Origin: Eleusine coracana subsp. coracana
Taxonomy: Eukaryota > Streptophyta > Magnoliopsida > Poales > Poaceae
NCBI GenBank assembly: GCA_032690845.1
Contig: CM064425.1
Span: forward strand, 35,490,240 to 35,554,239
Direction: 5' to 3'
DNA: 64,000 nucleotides
The position numbers and the translations under genes are program-made. The notes under the pieces were generated by a model that saw only the letters and a program-made list of their open reading frames with translations, did no database searches and was not told the DNA's origin. Shown here one piece after another: positions 24,348-35,815 of this stretch (within the stretch, counting starts at the first letter, position 1; each line of letters begins with the position of its first letter).

Positions 24348-25602
24348 ATGGCGGAGGTAGCGACCAACGGATCGGAGGTGCCCGCTGCAGTGGCGGCGCC
24401 CACTCCGGCGGCGTTGTTCACCGGGCTGAAGGTGCAGGTGACTGTGCCGGCGGGCCGTGCTGAGGAGGCGGTGGCCTTCTACAAGGCGGCTTTCGCGGCG
24501 GAGGAGGTGTGCCGCTCCACCCACCCGAAGCGCAAGGGCGAGGGTGAGCAGTCGTCGCTGCTCTGCGCGGAGCTCAAGGTCGGTGCGGCCACGGTGCTCG
24601 TCTGCGACCAGGCCGGCGACGACGTCCCCGCTATGTAAGCACACCCAAACCCTCGTTAAGCCCCAGTTCTTTTTTTTTTCTATTTCTGTTTCCGTTATTC
24701 CTCTTGAGATTTGTCTCCTAGATGCGGATATGTTTGTTGGTGTACTAGCTGTTTTTAGTGAAATTTCTTAGATTTATAAAATTTCCTGAAAGTTTGAGGA
24801 ATTTTTGAAAGAATATACAGTGTCTTGTGAGAACTGAAATATTTTGTTATGCTTCATGATAACTACTACTTGTATCATACTGCAGTGCCGGGCCGGATAC
24901 GTATATGTGAGAATGCAGACATGTTTTCGAAAGTTCAGCACTCATGTGCGATTTTGTTAGTAGGATTTATGACGTAGTAGATCTGCAGGTATGGTGTGTG
25001 GTACATCAGACGAATACAAGTTCTTCAGTGGGTCCTCCTTTTTGTTTTCTTCCGGTGCTGATTTGTTTGTATGCAAGAAAGGTTTCTTTTTGTGGTCTTT
25101 TGACCTTTCTTCTGCAGTTCGTCCGTACTAGCTACCTTTTAGAACACTTATGTTGTGTGGCCTTGTTTGAATCGAATTCATTGTAGAAAAGTCATCATTT
25201 GCATTTTTGGAATACACCTTGCAGATTTGTTTATTTATAGTAGAAAAAGAGTAGTCTACTTGTATATTTCTCTCTTGCCTTTATTTGTAGTTACATTTAT
25301 GCAACATTCAAATTAGCTGAAGCCAAGTTCAGCACCCAAAATGAACAGCAAATCTCTCCGAACTCTCACACCAGATCTCTGTTCTGCTTTGCAGGGGCAA
25401 GGATGGCGTCGTGGCCAGCGGGCTCGTGCTGCGGCTGGAGGCCGACGACGTGAACGCCGCTGCTGCGCAGGCTACGACCGCGGGCGCAACGATCCAGGGT
25501 GAGGTAACCGAGGACTACTGCGGGCTGGGCGCCACTGTCGTCGACCCCTTCGGCGTCACCTGGGTTCTTGGCTCCGCCTCCTCCGCCAAGAAGTGCGCTT
25601 AG
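24348..25602 (+). CDS. VOC/glyoxalase-fold protein (At5g48480-like), two exons
   Basis: Two exons give a 164-residue protein. Exon 1 is 24348-24634 and its donor is GTAAGC at 24635. The intron ends TTTGCAG at 25394. Exon 2 is 25395-25602 and ends TAG, with a phase-2 junction falling inside a Met codon. The ATG context is GAGCAATGGC. The protein has a variable Ala/Pro-rich N-terminus. A first beta-alpha module follows (FTGLKVQVTVPAGRAEEAVAFYKAAF, residues 24-49 when split around position 40), and a second module ends in DYCGLGATVVDPFG (136-149). This is the layout of vicinal-oxygen-chelate proteins. It resembles a small plant family typified by Arabidopsis At5g48480, about the same length, whose reaction is not established. 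No clear metal-binding His/Glu set of true glyoxalase I is seen, so enzymatic activity is not claimed. No signal peptide is evident, so it is likely cytosolic. Codons are strongly GC-ending, typical of grass genes, and the reading frame is intact. Confidence 0.9.
24635..25394 (+). other. Intron of VOC gene
   Basis: 760-bp AT-rich intron with GTAAGC donor and a pyrimidine-rich TTCTGCTTTGCAG acceptor. Joining across it keeps the frame and links the two halves of the VOC fold. Confidence 0.88.
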
Positions 25603-25990
25603 GCGCACGATGAGCAGTACGAGCTCGGGCATGGCCTTCATTCATGGGCGGCGTGATGGCCGTCGTTTTAACTCGTGGTTCGTAGCAGAATAATTATGTG
25701 GACTGTTGTCATTGTAGAAGACTGTTAGTCGGTGTAGCTTAGCTCTGATTGCTGTATTTCCTGCATGGATGTCGTGGTCTGGAGTAGTGGAGTGTGGACA
25801 TTGATGTTGCCAATTGATGTGAACTTTGGAACCTTGGATGTATGAATTGTGTTCTGTTGGCTGTTGGTAAAATGTTGATCTCCGCTTGTTTGTGTTTGAT
25901 TTTTTTTTCTCTTCGGGCTTTTCACGAGATTTGAGGATGGGCAACGACATGATTTGTTTCGATGCAGCCCATTAGGCGATATACAAATTC
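25603..25990 (+). other. 3' UTR and downstream flank of VOC gene
   Basis: T/G-rich sequence follows the stop codon, with no canonical AATAAA close by. The transcript end cannot be placed exactly. No other gene is seen. Confidence 0.45.
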
Positions 25991-25992
25991 CG

Positions 25993-26219
25993 GGCCTGTT
26001 TGTAACCAAGAATGAATAAAACGTGGAAACAAAGATCACAGAAATAAAAAAACAAAGAAATGACATTTCATGTTGTTCGATCGTAGAAATCTGTATTAGA
26101 GAAATTAGATAATATAAATTGTAAAAGTTGTGTTAAAGCATTAAAGCTAAAAGGTAAATTACAGTTTATTTTACAAATCAATAAATGCAGGGCTCATTAA
26201 ACAATTGACAAAATTACAA
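25993..26219. repeat. MITE-like fragment truncated at element B
   Basis: The stretch begins CGGGCCTGTTTGTAACCAAG and continues with GTGGAAACAAAGATCACAGAAAT, a typical grass hAT-like MITE start. The opposite end is missing: the sequence runs into the left LTR of B at 26220 and does not resume beyond B. Confidence 0.4.
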
Positions 26220-26859
26220 TGATAGGTGTAGAGTGCCCGATCTTTCGGCGAGTGGAGATAACTTCGATTTGGTGGATGTTGACCCTCACGATCCGACTAC
26301 GACGAGCAAGCCGAAGCGTCAATGCAATCGCTGAACCAACTTTCGGAGGATATTAACCTTGCGGTAAACAAGATCAACCTGATCACGAGGATCAATTCTT
26401 ACGCGCAATCGAAGAACGAGCAAGAATTAGAGGCGAGCAATCTGATGTATTGCACGAAGGTGGAGTTCTGAATTCACGTCGAGAGACGGATGTATAGCTA
26501 AGCTAAACTTAAAACAAAACTCAAAGATTACAAGGGGCGCAGCCCTTGACTATATAGGGGGAGGACGAGGCATCTAGGGCCGGCTGAAGTGGAGAGGCGC
26601 GCGGTGGAGAGGGAGTCGTGCGACTTGGGCCACGTGGGCCTTCGGGCGACATCATCCTGGGCCGTCGTTCCTTAGCATCAAAACCGTCTTCAATTCCTGG
26701 GCTCGAGCTCTAGTGATTGGGCCCTTGTACGTCGTCGTCTCGTTAGAAGATGGATCCGTAACTCGAGGAGGCGCGACGACGAGAGGTGGAGGCGTGACAG
26801 CTTGGTTTGGCGCACCATCTTCCGTCGTCATTATTCGTATGTCGTTGATGTCCTCATCA
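26220..26859 (-). repeat. 3' LTR of element B
   Basis: 640-bp LTR. The minus strand carries the end of pol (stop at about 26652), with GPITRARAQELK encoded inside the LTR. A polypurine tract lies just outside it at about 26861-26876. Confidence 0.92.
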
Positions 26860-29800
26860 TCCTCCCCTTCTTGAAGTGAAGTCGTCCTCGACGACAACTC
26901 ATCATCCTCACCCAAGTATGATTTCAAATCTGCAACATTAAAACTAGTGGAAACACCAAACTCCATGGGCAAGTCAAGAACATAAGCATTATCGTTAATC
27001 TTGGTTAGCACTTTAAAAGGACCAGCAGCACGAGGCATCAGTTTAGAACGACGCAAAGTAGGAAATAAATCTTTACGCAAGTGCAACCAAACCAAATCAC
27101 CAGATTCAAAAGAAATATGTTTTCTACCTTTACTACCAGCAACTTGATACTTTTTATTAGCAATTGCAATTTTGTTTTTGTTTCTTCATGCAATTGTTTC
27201 ATGTGATCAATATGAGCAAGAGCATCAAGATGTGGTTCATCCTCAGCATCAATAGCAAACAAATCAATAGGCACCTTAGGAACATAGCCATAAACAACCT
27301 CAAAAGGACACATCTTAGTGGCAGAATGTGTAGCACGATTATAAGCAAATTCAACATGAGGTAAACAATCTTCCCAGCGTCTCAAATTTTTATCTAAAAC
27401 AGCTCTAAGCATAGCAGACAAAGTTCTATTTACTACCTCAGTTTGCCCATCAGTTTGAGGATGACAAGTAGTACTAAACAGCAGCTTAGTTCCTAATTTA
27501 TTCCAAAGAGAACGCCAAAAATGACTAAGAAACTTTGCATCACGATCAGAGACAATTGTTTTAGGAATTCCATGCAATCTAACAATCTCTCTAAAGAACA
27601 ATTCAGCAACATTTGAGGCATCATCAGTTTTATGACAAGGTATAAAGTGAGCCATTTTAGAGAAACGATCAACAACCACAAAAATACTGTCCCCCCCTTC
27701 TTAGTGCGAGGCAATCCCAAAACAAAATCCATCGAACTATCATGCCAAGGAGAAGAGGGAACAGGCAAGGGCATATACAAACCATGATTACCCAAACGAG
27801 ATTTAGCTTTTTGACATGTAGTACAGCGTGCAACAAGGCGCTCAACATCACGGCGCATCCGTGGCCAAAAGAAATGGTCGGCCAACACCTCATGTGTCTT
27901 GAAAACTCCGAAGTGACCCATAAGACCACCTCCATGCGTCTCCTGTAACAACAAAAGACGAACCGAGCTAGCTGGAATACACAGCTTGTTAGCACGAAAC
28001 AGGAACCCATTCTACATATGAAATTTGCCCCAAGGTTTGCCATCCTTATAATGCATCATAATATCATGAAAATCAGCATCATTCACATATTGATCTTTCA
28101 AAGCTTGCAAACCAAAGATTTTAAAGTCTAATTGGGACAGCATCATATAACGACGAGACAAAGCATCGGCAATCACATTTTCCTTCCCGTTTTTATGTTT
28201 AATGATGTATGGAAAAGATTCAATAAATTCAACCCATTTAGCATGTCGATGATTCAGATTAGTTTGGGTTCTAATATGTTTCAAAGCCTCATGATCAGAA
28301 TGAATAATAAATTCGCGAGACCATAAATAATGCTGCCATGTTTGCAAAGTTCTTACTAAAGCATAAAGTTCTTTATCATAAGTGGAATATTTAAGAGCAG
28401 CACCACTTAACTTCTCACTAAAATAAGCAATGGGTTTATGATCTTGCAACAAAACAGCACCCAAACCAATTCCACTAGCATCACATTCCAATTCAAATAC
28501 TTTATCAAAATTAGGCAATTATAAGAGAGGAGCATGAGTTAACTGTTCCTTTAAAGTGTTGAATGCGTCGTCTTGTGGTGCGTCCCACTCAAATGGCGCA
28601 CCCTTCTTGGTCAACTCATGTAATGGTGCAGCAATAGAACTGAAATTCCGCACAAAACGACGATAGAAGCTTGCAAGACCAAGAAAACTGCGAACCTGTG
28701 TGACCGTCGTCGGTTGGGGCCAACTCTGAATGGCGTCCACCTTGCTGCTATCGACCTCAATGCCTTGTGGAGTAACAACATATCCAAGAAACGAAACACG
28801 TTGCGTGCAAAAAGTGCATTTTTTCATGTTCCCAAACAAGTGAGCAGCACGCACAGCATCAAAAACAGCACGCAAATGATCTAAATGCTCATTCATGGAT
28901 TTGCTGTATATAAGGATATCATCAAAATAGACAACAACAAATATTCTAATGAAAGGCCGAAGAACTTCATTCATTAAGCGCATAAAAGTGCTAGGAGCAT
29001 TAGACAATCCAAACGGCATAACCAACCATTCATACAAGCCAAATTTAGTTTTAAAAGCCGTTTTCCATTCATCTCCTAATTTCATTCTTATTTGATGGTA
29101 ACCACTACGCAAATCAACCTTAGAGAAAATTGTGGCACCACTAAGTTCATCAAGCATATCATCAAGGCGTGGTATAGGATATCGATAACGAATTGTAATA
29201 TTGTTAATTGCACGACAATCTACACACATACGCCAAGAACCATCTTTCTTAGGAACAAGCAGAACAGGAACCGAACAAGGGCTGAGAGACTCACGAATGT
29301 AACATTTATCAAGCAATGCCTGCACTTGACGCTGAATTTCTTTCGTCTCCTCAGGATTTGTGCGGTACGGGGCGCGATTAGGAAGCTGTGCGCCTAGAAT
29401 TAAATCAATCTGATGTTCTATGCCACGAATAGGAGGAAGACCCGGCGGCAATTCAGTGGAAAAAACATCTTTATAGACCTGCAAAAGGTTAGCAACAGCA
29501 GGAGGAATATGCAACATAGGCGCCTCATCTAGTGAAACAAGCATACGAGAGCAAACTAGCGCATAGCAAAGCAGATTAGCATCATGTAATTCATCAAAAT
29601 CAGCACGTGTAGCAAGCAAGATAGGGTTATTCAATTTGATCTCATGTTGAACAGGTGCAACAGGAGGCGATGTAACCAATTTTGCAGCTTTTGTCGCTCG
29701 AGCAATATCATCTTTAAGAACTTGTTCAGGTGTCATAGGATGAATAACAATTTTCTGACCCTTGAACATGAAGGAATAATAATTGGAGCGACCATGATGA

Positions 29801-31385
29801 ACACTATCAACATCATATTGCCAAGGACGGCCAAGCAACAAAGAGCATGCTTCCATTGAACATCACAATCTACAAAATCAGAATAGGCGCCAAGAGAGAA
29901 AGGAACACGTACCGAGCGCGTTACCTTTATTTTGCCGCCATCATTAAGCCATTGAACGTGATAAGGATGTGGATGCTTCCTTGTTGGCAATGACAACTGC
30001 TCCACCAAGGTCGTACTAGCCAAATTGTTGCAACTGCCACCATCGATGATTATACGGACCGCTCGTTATTGCACAACGCCTTTGATATGAAAAATGTTGT
30101 GGCGCTGATGCTTTTCATCCTGAACGACCTGTGTACTAAGAACACGCTGCACAACAAGAGTGGCATACCTGTCGGCGGCACTAGAGTCGACATGAAGCTC
30201 CGTATTATCTGCATGATTAGTGGCAAGCATAGTCTGCTGAATATCCTCAGAATCACTAGCAGAAGAATACCCACCGTCGTCACGAATCAACATAGTTCGT
30301 TTATTTGGACAATCGCGTATCACATGACCAAATCCTCGGCAACGGTGACACTGAATATCACGAGCTCGTCCAGACGACGAGGAGGATGGCACGATCGAGG
30401 CAGATTTGGCCGTGGATGGAGCACTCGACTTGGACGTGGTCGAGGAGTGGTCGCGTGACGTGGAAGGAGGTGTCGACTGTGGAGCTGAAGGCGTCTTGGA
30501 ACCTACAAAAATGTTAGGTCTTGACGAAGATTGTCGATCCTGCACTTCACGTTCAGCTTTACAAGCATATTCAAATAAGGTGGTCATATCATCATAATGC
30601 TTATAATCAAGAATATTCTGAATTTCACGATTTAACCCACCCCTAAAGCGAGCCATAGCAGCATCATCCAGTTCAACTAAACCACAGCGAATCATACCCT
30701 TTTGCAAAGCTTGATAATAATCCTCTATAGAAAGTGAACCTTGTTGAAAACGCTGCATTTGATTAAGCAAATCTCTAGCATAATATGACGGCACAAAACG
30801 ATGACGCATAGCAGCTTTTAATGCCGTCCAAGTGGCTGGAATATTATCAGGATATCTTTGTCTATACTCACGCCACCAAAGTAAAGCAAATTCAGTAAAT
30901 TCACTAATAGCATCCTTAACTTGTAAATTAGCAGGAATATCATGGCATGCAAATTTTTGTTCAACCTCTAATTCCCAATCAAGATAAGCACCCGGATCAT
31001 ATTTGCCATTAAAAGTGGGAATACGAAATTTTATTTTGGCAAAAGAATCATTAATAGGAACACGTACCCTACGAGCACGACCACGGCGATTGTCGTCGTC
31101 CTGCTCGGTGTCGGCGCCGTAGTCATGTGCATGTTGCAACTTCGTGAGCTGCGTCGTCATGGTCCCAAGCTGCGTCGACATGGCCTCAAGACGAGTCATG
31201 ATCGTCGCGAGCGTGGTGCGGGCAGCCATATCAGCGAGGTCCAGTTGATCAAAACGCTCATTCGACGAAGTGACCGTAGAGTCAAGTCTCTCGTGCATCG
31301 TCTTCATGTCGTTTTGTAGACCGTCAACCTGTGCCTGGACATCCTGGAGGGTGAGCTCCTCCGACTTCGAGCTGTTTTCTGCCAT
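26652..31385 (-). pseudogene. Broken gag-pol polyprotein of element B
   Basis: Gag starts at 31385 (MAENSSKSEEL) and is open for 439 codons, through a CCHC knuckle (CHRCRGFGHVIRDC, about 30310-30350). It stops at about 30066, where A reads a Glu codon. The same frame resumes in protease (LASTTLVEQLS) until a 4-bp deletion at about 29857 shifts frame. RT follows (29856-28519; PKKDGSWRMCVDCRAIN and YFDDILIYSK), with a CAA-to-TAA stop at 28518 and RNase H beyond it. The integrase zinc domain (HH...CTTCQ) and catalytic core (TIVSDRDAKF, then CHPQTDGQTEVVNRT) lie at 27954-27038, across further frame changes. The C-terminal module (PRAAGPFKVLTKINDNAYVL) ends in an acidic GEDDEDI tail within the LTR. 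A pol that ends inside the LTR is a feature recalled for the CRM chromovirus clade. No canonical chromodomain is evident. Confidence 0.88.
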
Positions 31386-31954
31386 AGAAACACAAGCAAT
31401 ACAAAAAGCGGGATCCTACAACGAGAGGTGAGTGGTGGGTGAAAAGCTCAATCAAAAAGCTGTTATCAAATTCTTACCCGTCCTTACGAAGCACGCAAGC
31501 GTGAACTGCAACCACAGGTAAAACCGGTGGAAGATTGGAGGAGCGATTGCGTGGTGAAACAAAAACCTGCTCGTAGTAGAAAATTTATGGGGCTAGGAGG
31601 CTGCACTCAATACAAGGGTTAGCACAATTCAAACAATAACTGCAAAGCTGAATAATGGTGCTAAACGCGAAAAGATTGCTGCCGGTACAAGTGCAAGAGG
31701 AAGGAAAAAGGATCAAAACAAAGTGCAGCAAGAACGCGTCGCCTGTGTTGCTCGGCCGCTCTTTTTTTTTCTCTTTTTTTTTCCTTTCTTTTTTTTCTCT
31801 TTTTTTTCTTTTTTTTTCTCTTTTTTTAATACTTTTTGCTGAAAATATAAACAATGAGACCTCAAATAAGCAATTAAGCACAAGCACTTTTTTTTCTCTC
31901 TCTCTCTCTCTCTGGAGTAGGGACACACGAAACCGAACAGACCCAAACACAGGG

Positions 31955-32087
31955 CGAGGCGAGCGGGTCACAACGTAACCGAGTAGGACTCGATCAGCGA
32001 GGCGAGCGGGTCGTGACGTAACCGAGTAGGACTCGATCAGCGAGGCGAGTGGGTCACGACGTAACCGAGTAGGACTCGATCAGCGAG
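31955..32087. repeat. Tandem repeat in 5' UTR of B, 43-bp unit
   Basis: Three near-identical copies of a unit starting GAGGCGAGCGGGTCAC and ending GGACTCGATCAGC. Sibling A has a single copy at about 14197-14242, so this is an expansion specific to B. Confidence 0.85.
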
Positions 32088-32354
32088 GCGGGGTAAACAG
32101 ATGCGGCGGAAAGCAAACTGTGGTGGTGAAAACACGCGGCACGGCGGAAGGATACGACGATGATAGGAAGAAAACGATGAAACACAGTATACCAGCAACA
32201 ATCAAAAGCGAAAGCACAAAAACTCAACAACGCAAATTATTGAACAAAAGTGTGAGGCTCAAAACCGTACTGGGGTAAACTTTTTTTTTTGTAGTTTTTG
32301 GTTTATGTGAACTTGGATAAAACTCACCGAGAAACACTGGAATCTGATACCACT

Positions 32355-32994
32355 TGATAGGTGTAGAGTGCCCGATCTTTCGGCGAGTGGAGATAACTTC
32401 GATTTGGTGGATGTTGACCCTCATGATCCGACTACGACGAGCAAGCCGAAGCGCCAATACAATCGCTGAACCAACTTCCGGAGGATATTAACCTTGCGGT
32501 AAACAAGATCAACCTGATCACGAGGATCAATTCTTGCGCGCAATCGAAGAACGAGCAAGAATTAGAGGCGAGCAATCTGATGTATTGCACGAAGGTGGAG
32601 TTCTGAATTCACGTCGAGAGACGGATGTATAGCTAAGCTAAACTTAAAACAAAACTCAAAGATTACAAGGGGCGCAGCCCTTGACTATATAGGGGGAGGA
32701 CGAGGCATCTAGGGCCGGCTGAAGTGGAGAGGCACGCGGTGGAGAGGGAGTCGTACGACTTGGGCCACGTGGGCCTTCGGGCGACATCATCCTGGGCCGT
32801 CATTCCTTAGCATCAAAACCGTCTTCAATTCCTGGGCTCGAGCTCTAGTGATTGGGCCCTTGTACGTCGTCGTCTCGTTAGAAGATGGATCCGTAACTCG
32901 AGGAGGCGCGACAACGAGAGGTGGAGGCGTGACAGCTTGGTTTGGCGCGCCATCTTCCGTCGTCATTATTCGTATGTCGTTGATGTCCTCATCA
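32355..32994 (-). repeat. 5' LTR of element B
   Basis: 640-bp LTR with the Met-tRNA primer site on its inner edge. Its outer edge abuts the internal sequence of the miniature LTR element at 33003. Confidence 0.92.
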
Positions 32995-33002
32995 GGAGTG
33001 TT

Positions 33003-33486
33003 GGCGCCTAAGAGAGCTGCACGTGAGGAGGATTGTTGAACCATAAGTGAATTATCCATCCTTTCCCATCAACTTAGGTTGGTGGGTGCAAATGATTGGT
33101 GCAGAGTAACTCAACATGGTATCAAAGCCAGAGGTATTGAGTTCAAGTCTTGGTGACCGCATTTTCCGCTGCGCCGCTCCTATTTCCACGTTTGCACCCC
33201 GAGGGAGCTGCACGTGAAGGGGAGTATTGAACCATAAGTGAATTATCCACCTTTCTTATTATTTTAGTCTTTTTGGTGCAATTGATTGGTGCATAGTAGC
33301 TTAATATGGTATCGAGCCAGAGTTTAAGTTCTAGTAACCGCATATTCCGCTGTGCCGCTCTATTTCCACGTTTACGACCTGAGGGAGCTACACGTGAGGG
33401 GGAATGTTGAATCATAAGTGAATTGCCTATCCTTTCTCATAAGTTTAGAATTTTTGGTGAACTGATTGGTGCATATTAGCTTAACA
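33003..33486 (+). mobile_element. Tandem array of a miniature LTR retrotransposon (TRIM/SMART-like)
   Basis: Three LTR-like copies lie at 33034-33116, 33225-33306 and 33405-33486 (82-83 bp, TGTTGAA...TCAACA or decayed forms). Copies 1 and 2 are each followed directly by TGGTATC(A/G)AGCC-type initiator-Met primer sites (33117 and 33307). The internal segments are about 100-108 bp and end in purine tracts (GAAGGGGAG, GAGGGGGAA) directly before the next LTR. Part of a further internal segment (33003-33033) precedes copy 1 and is cut off at element B. There is no coding capacity. Size and organisation match the very small grass LTR retrotransposons called TRIM/SMART. The family is not verified. 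Confidence 0.75.
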
Positions 33487-34120
33487 TGAAGAACTGGCCT
33501 CATCTAACGATTCTCATCTATTTGAAGGATCAGATGAGTGCACAAACATCAACATTAATGCTTTACCTTTGCATTAGAAAGCGAGTCTCTACAATCCGCG
33601 AAAAGACAAAAAAAATAAAATAAAATGAACTCTATTAGCATAAGCACTATTTATTAGAGAAATAAGAATCAGACAACATAAAGCAATCAAATGATATCTG
33701 GGACGTGCCTGCTACCTGATTTTAAAGAATAAGTATTCTTACTACCTGATTCACTTCAAGCTAATTCTTTGAAAATTGCAACAAAAACTTTTCGATGATG
33801 CAACAAGCAGATCATGAGGAGACTGATGTTCAGAGTTGATAAGGAGCAGATAATTATCAGAGGACAACGCTGGCCAGTTCGAACAATTTCTAAAGTTAAA
33901 TAATAAGGCAACTTCTCATAGTCCATGAACTTAAAATCAACCTCAACAATGAAAGGAGCAATGCATAGAATTGTTGTACTTGTACAAAGGTGCACACCAT
34001 ATTTTATCATTGGGATGACAAGACAAGATGGAAGATTTCAGTCGACTAAAACTGCACATCTAAAGAGGTGTTTTTTCATTGTAAGATTATTAAGTGCCTA
34101 CTACAAATAGATGTAGGTAT
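33487..34120. other. Intergenic, no gene seen
   Basis: AT-rich DNA between the miniature-element array and copia element I. Short ORFs lack recognisable domains. Confidence 0.55.
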
Positions 34121-34595
34121 TGTTAGTAGATCTTTAGTTGGGCCCAACGGCCCAACAGCCTGGATCGCGCCCTGATCGGGCGCTCCTAACTCACCTCTGG
34201 TTGGTGGGCCCCTTGTCACACTGCGTCATATAAAGGAGGGGTGGAACCGAGGCTCGGTTCATAAGGTTGACCGCCGCCACTGTTCACCCCACAGTAACCC
34301 TAACCCGATCTCAAGGTAGGGCGTAGCCAGTGACGGGAAAGCTCATCGACTACGCCGTACATCGCCGCCTCTACACCGACACGACGCCACCGACGCCATG
34401 ACTGAAACCGAAGCCGCTGTCAGGTCTACTTCCTCTCCGGCCATCGACCCCTTGACGGCGCCCGCTCCACTTCCTCACAATCCAGATAACTCTTCTCCTC
34501 TTCTCCCTCTTCTCCTAGATCCCGTAACCAGAACTCTCTACCACACGATTAGATCCTCACTAGACGCTAGCCTAGGCATCAGAGTTGATTTAACA
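34121..34595 (+). repeat. 5' LTR of copia element I
   Basis: 475 bp. It contains CATATAAAGGAGGGG at about 34226-34240, a plausible TATA promoter, followed by the Met-tRNA primer site. Confidence 0.92.
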
Positions 34596-35815
34596 ATGGT
34601 ATCACGAGCCTCCTCGTGCTAGATCTAGAATGAGGAAGAGTCAATCTCTGATCGGCAAAGAAGAAAGAATCCCCACCCCAAACCCCGAACCCTAACCCTA
34701 GGGTTAGGGTTACAGAACCAAGAGATGAGAGGCACGTGGGGATCCAGGACCTACCAGGTTTCTCGCCGTTGGCTGTAGCCGCTCGTCGATGCGGGACAGA
34801 GGGCCGCTCGCCGTCAGGACGCCGTTGCGCGGGGGCTCATGGATGCCGTCTCGGGGATGCTCGACGGCGGCGCGCCCACCACGGGTGGACGCGCGTGTCG
34901 ACGGAAAGCCCAGAGGCGGCATCATCTTCGCAGTCTTCTCCTTTTTCTCCTCGGCCGGGAGGCCTTCCTTCACCGTCGCTTGCCGCCGGGAACTAAGAGG
35001 AGAGGAGTGAGGGGAGCGAAGAGAGGAATGAGCTAGGATTTTCGGGGGCAGCTGCGCGCCAGGGTTTTTGTTCGCGCGAGATGCGCACTCGGCCGTCGAT
35101 CGTGACGGATGACCGAGATAGAGGTGGGTGCGGGCACTGCGCTACGCTGCGCTGGGCCGTTTTGGTGGCGTGGGCTATGGCTGCTAGGCCAACAGCCCAG
35201 GCGAGCGCGTTGATGCGCAAGGCAGGCCGAAGGGCCGACAGACTAGGCCGAAAGGCCAACGACGAGCGCGTGGGCGCACGCCCCAGCTGGGCTAGGCCGC
35301 AGTAGTTTTTCGCGCGCGTGCGAGATGGGCCAAGTTCTGTAGGGCCAAAAACACAGATAAATAAACAGTAGCCTTTTGAGTTAGAATTTGACTGTTTTTC
35401 CTCTCAAATTTGAATGGAATTTGATGGAAATTTTGATGATTTTACCTCTGCAATTTTTTGAACCAACGAGATAATAATTGCAGAGAGTAATTAAGAATTT
35501 TAGCTACTATTCATACATGCCTTTATGATATGTTTCCGCTACAAGATTATAGAATTGATGTATATTGTTAAAATTGATATTTTCTAAAATTAAATTTTGA
35601 ACCAACAGGAGAATTTAATTTTAGGAGCATTAATTTTCAGATTATATGTCACTGTATTTTTTTGACCAACATTGTTAAATGCAATGTCATACTAACTATG
35701 GTTTTGTGTATTATGCATATTTTCTGCCCAACGATGATGTAGGTTTAATGCATACATGGTAGATTTTTTGTTAAGTTTTTGTTCTCATCTTTTATGATTA
35801 ATTTTAGGAGCCATC

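Larger units (their letters stand above)
26220..32994 (-). mobile_element. Ty3/gypsy chromovirus B (CRM-like), complete but defective
   Basis: Two 640-bp LTRs (26220-26859 and 32355-32994) share TGATAGG...CCTCATCA ends and differ at only about ten positions by hand count, mostly transitions, so the insertion is recent. On the minus strand the 5' LTR is followed by TGGTATCAGATT (32352-32341), an initiator-Met primer site. The 3' LTR is preceded by the polypurine tract AAGAAGGGGAGGA. Domain order is gag, PR, RT, RNase H, INT. The last pol exon-like frame runs into the 3' LTR. Flanking pentamers TACAA and GGAGT do not match. It is the same family as A. Confidence 0.9.

Noticed and set aside
33117..33134. 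tRNA-like TGGTATC(A)AAGCC sequences (also 33307, 34597, 32341, 14611)
   Set aside because: They match only the 3' end of initiator-Met tRNA and sit directly next to LTRs, so they are primer-binding sites, not tRNA genes.
34691..34712. Telomere-like CCCTAA/TTAGGG palindrome
   Set aside because: Only a few units inside the leader of copia element I, and not the plant TTTAGGG array; treated as leader sequence.
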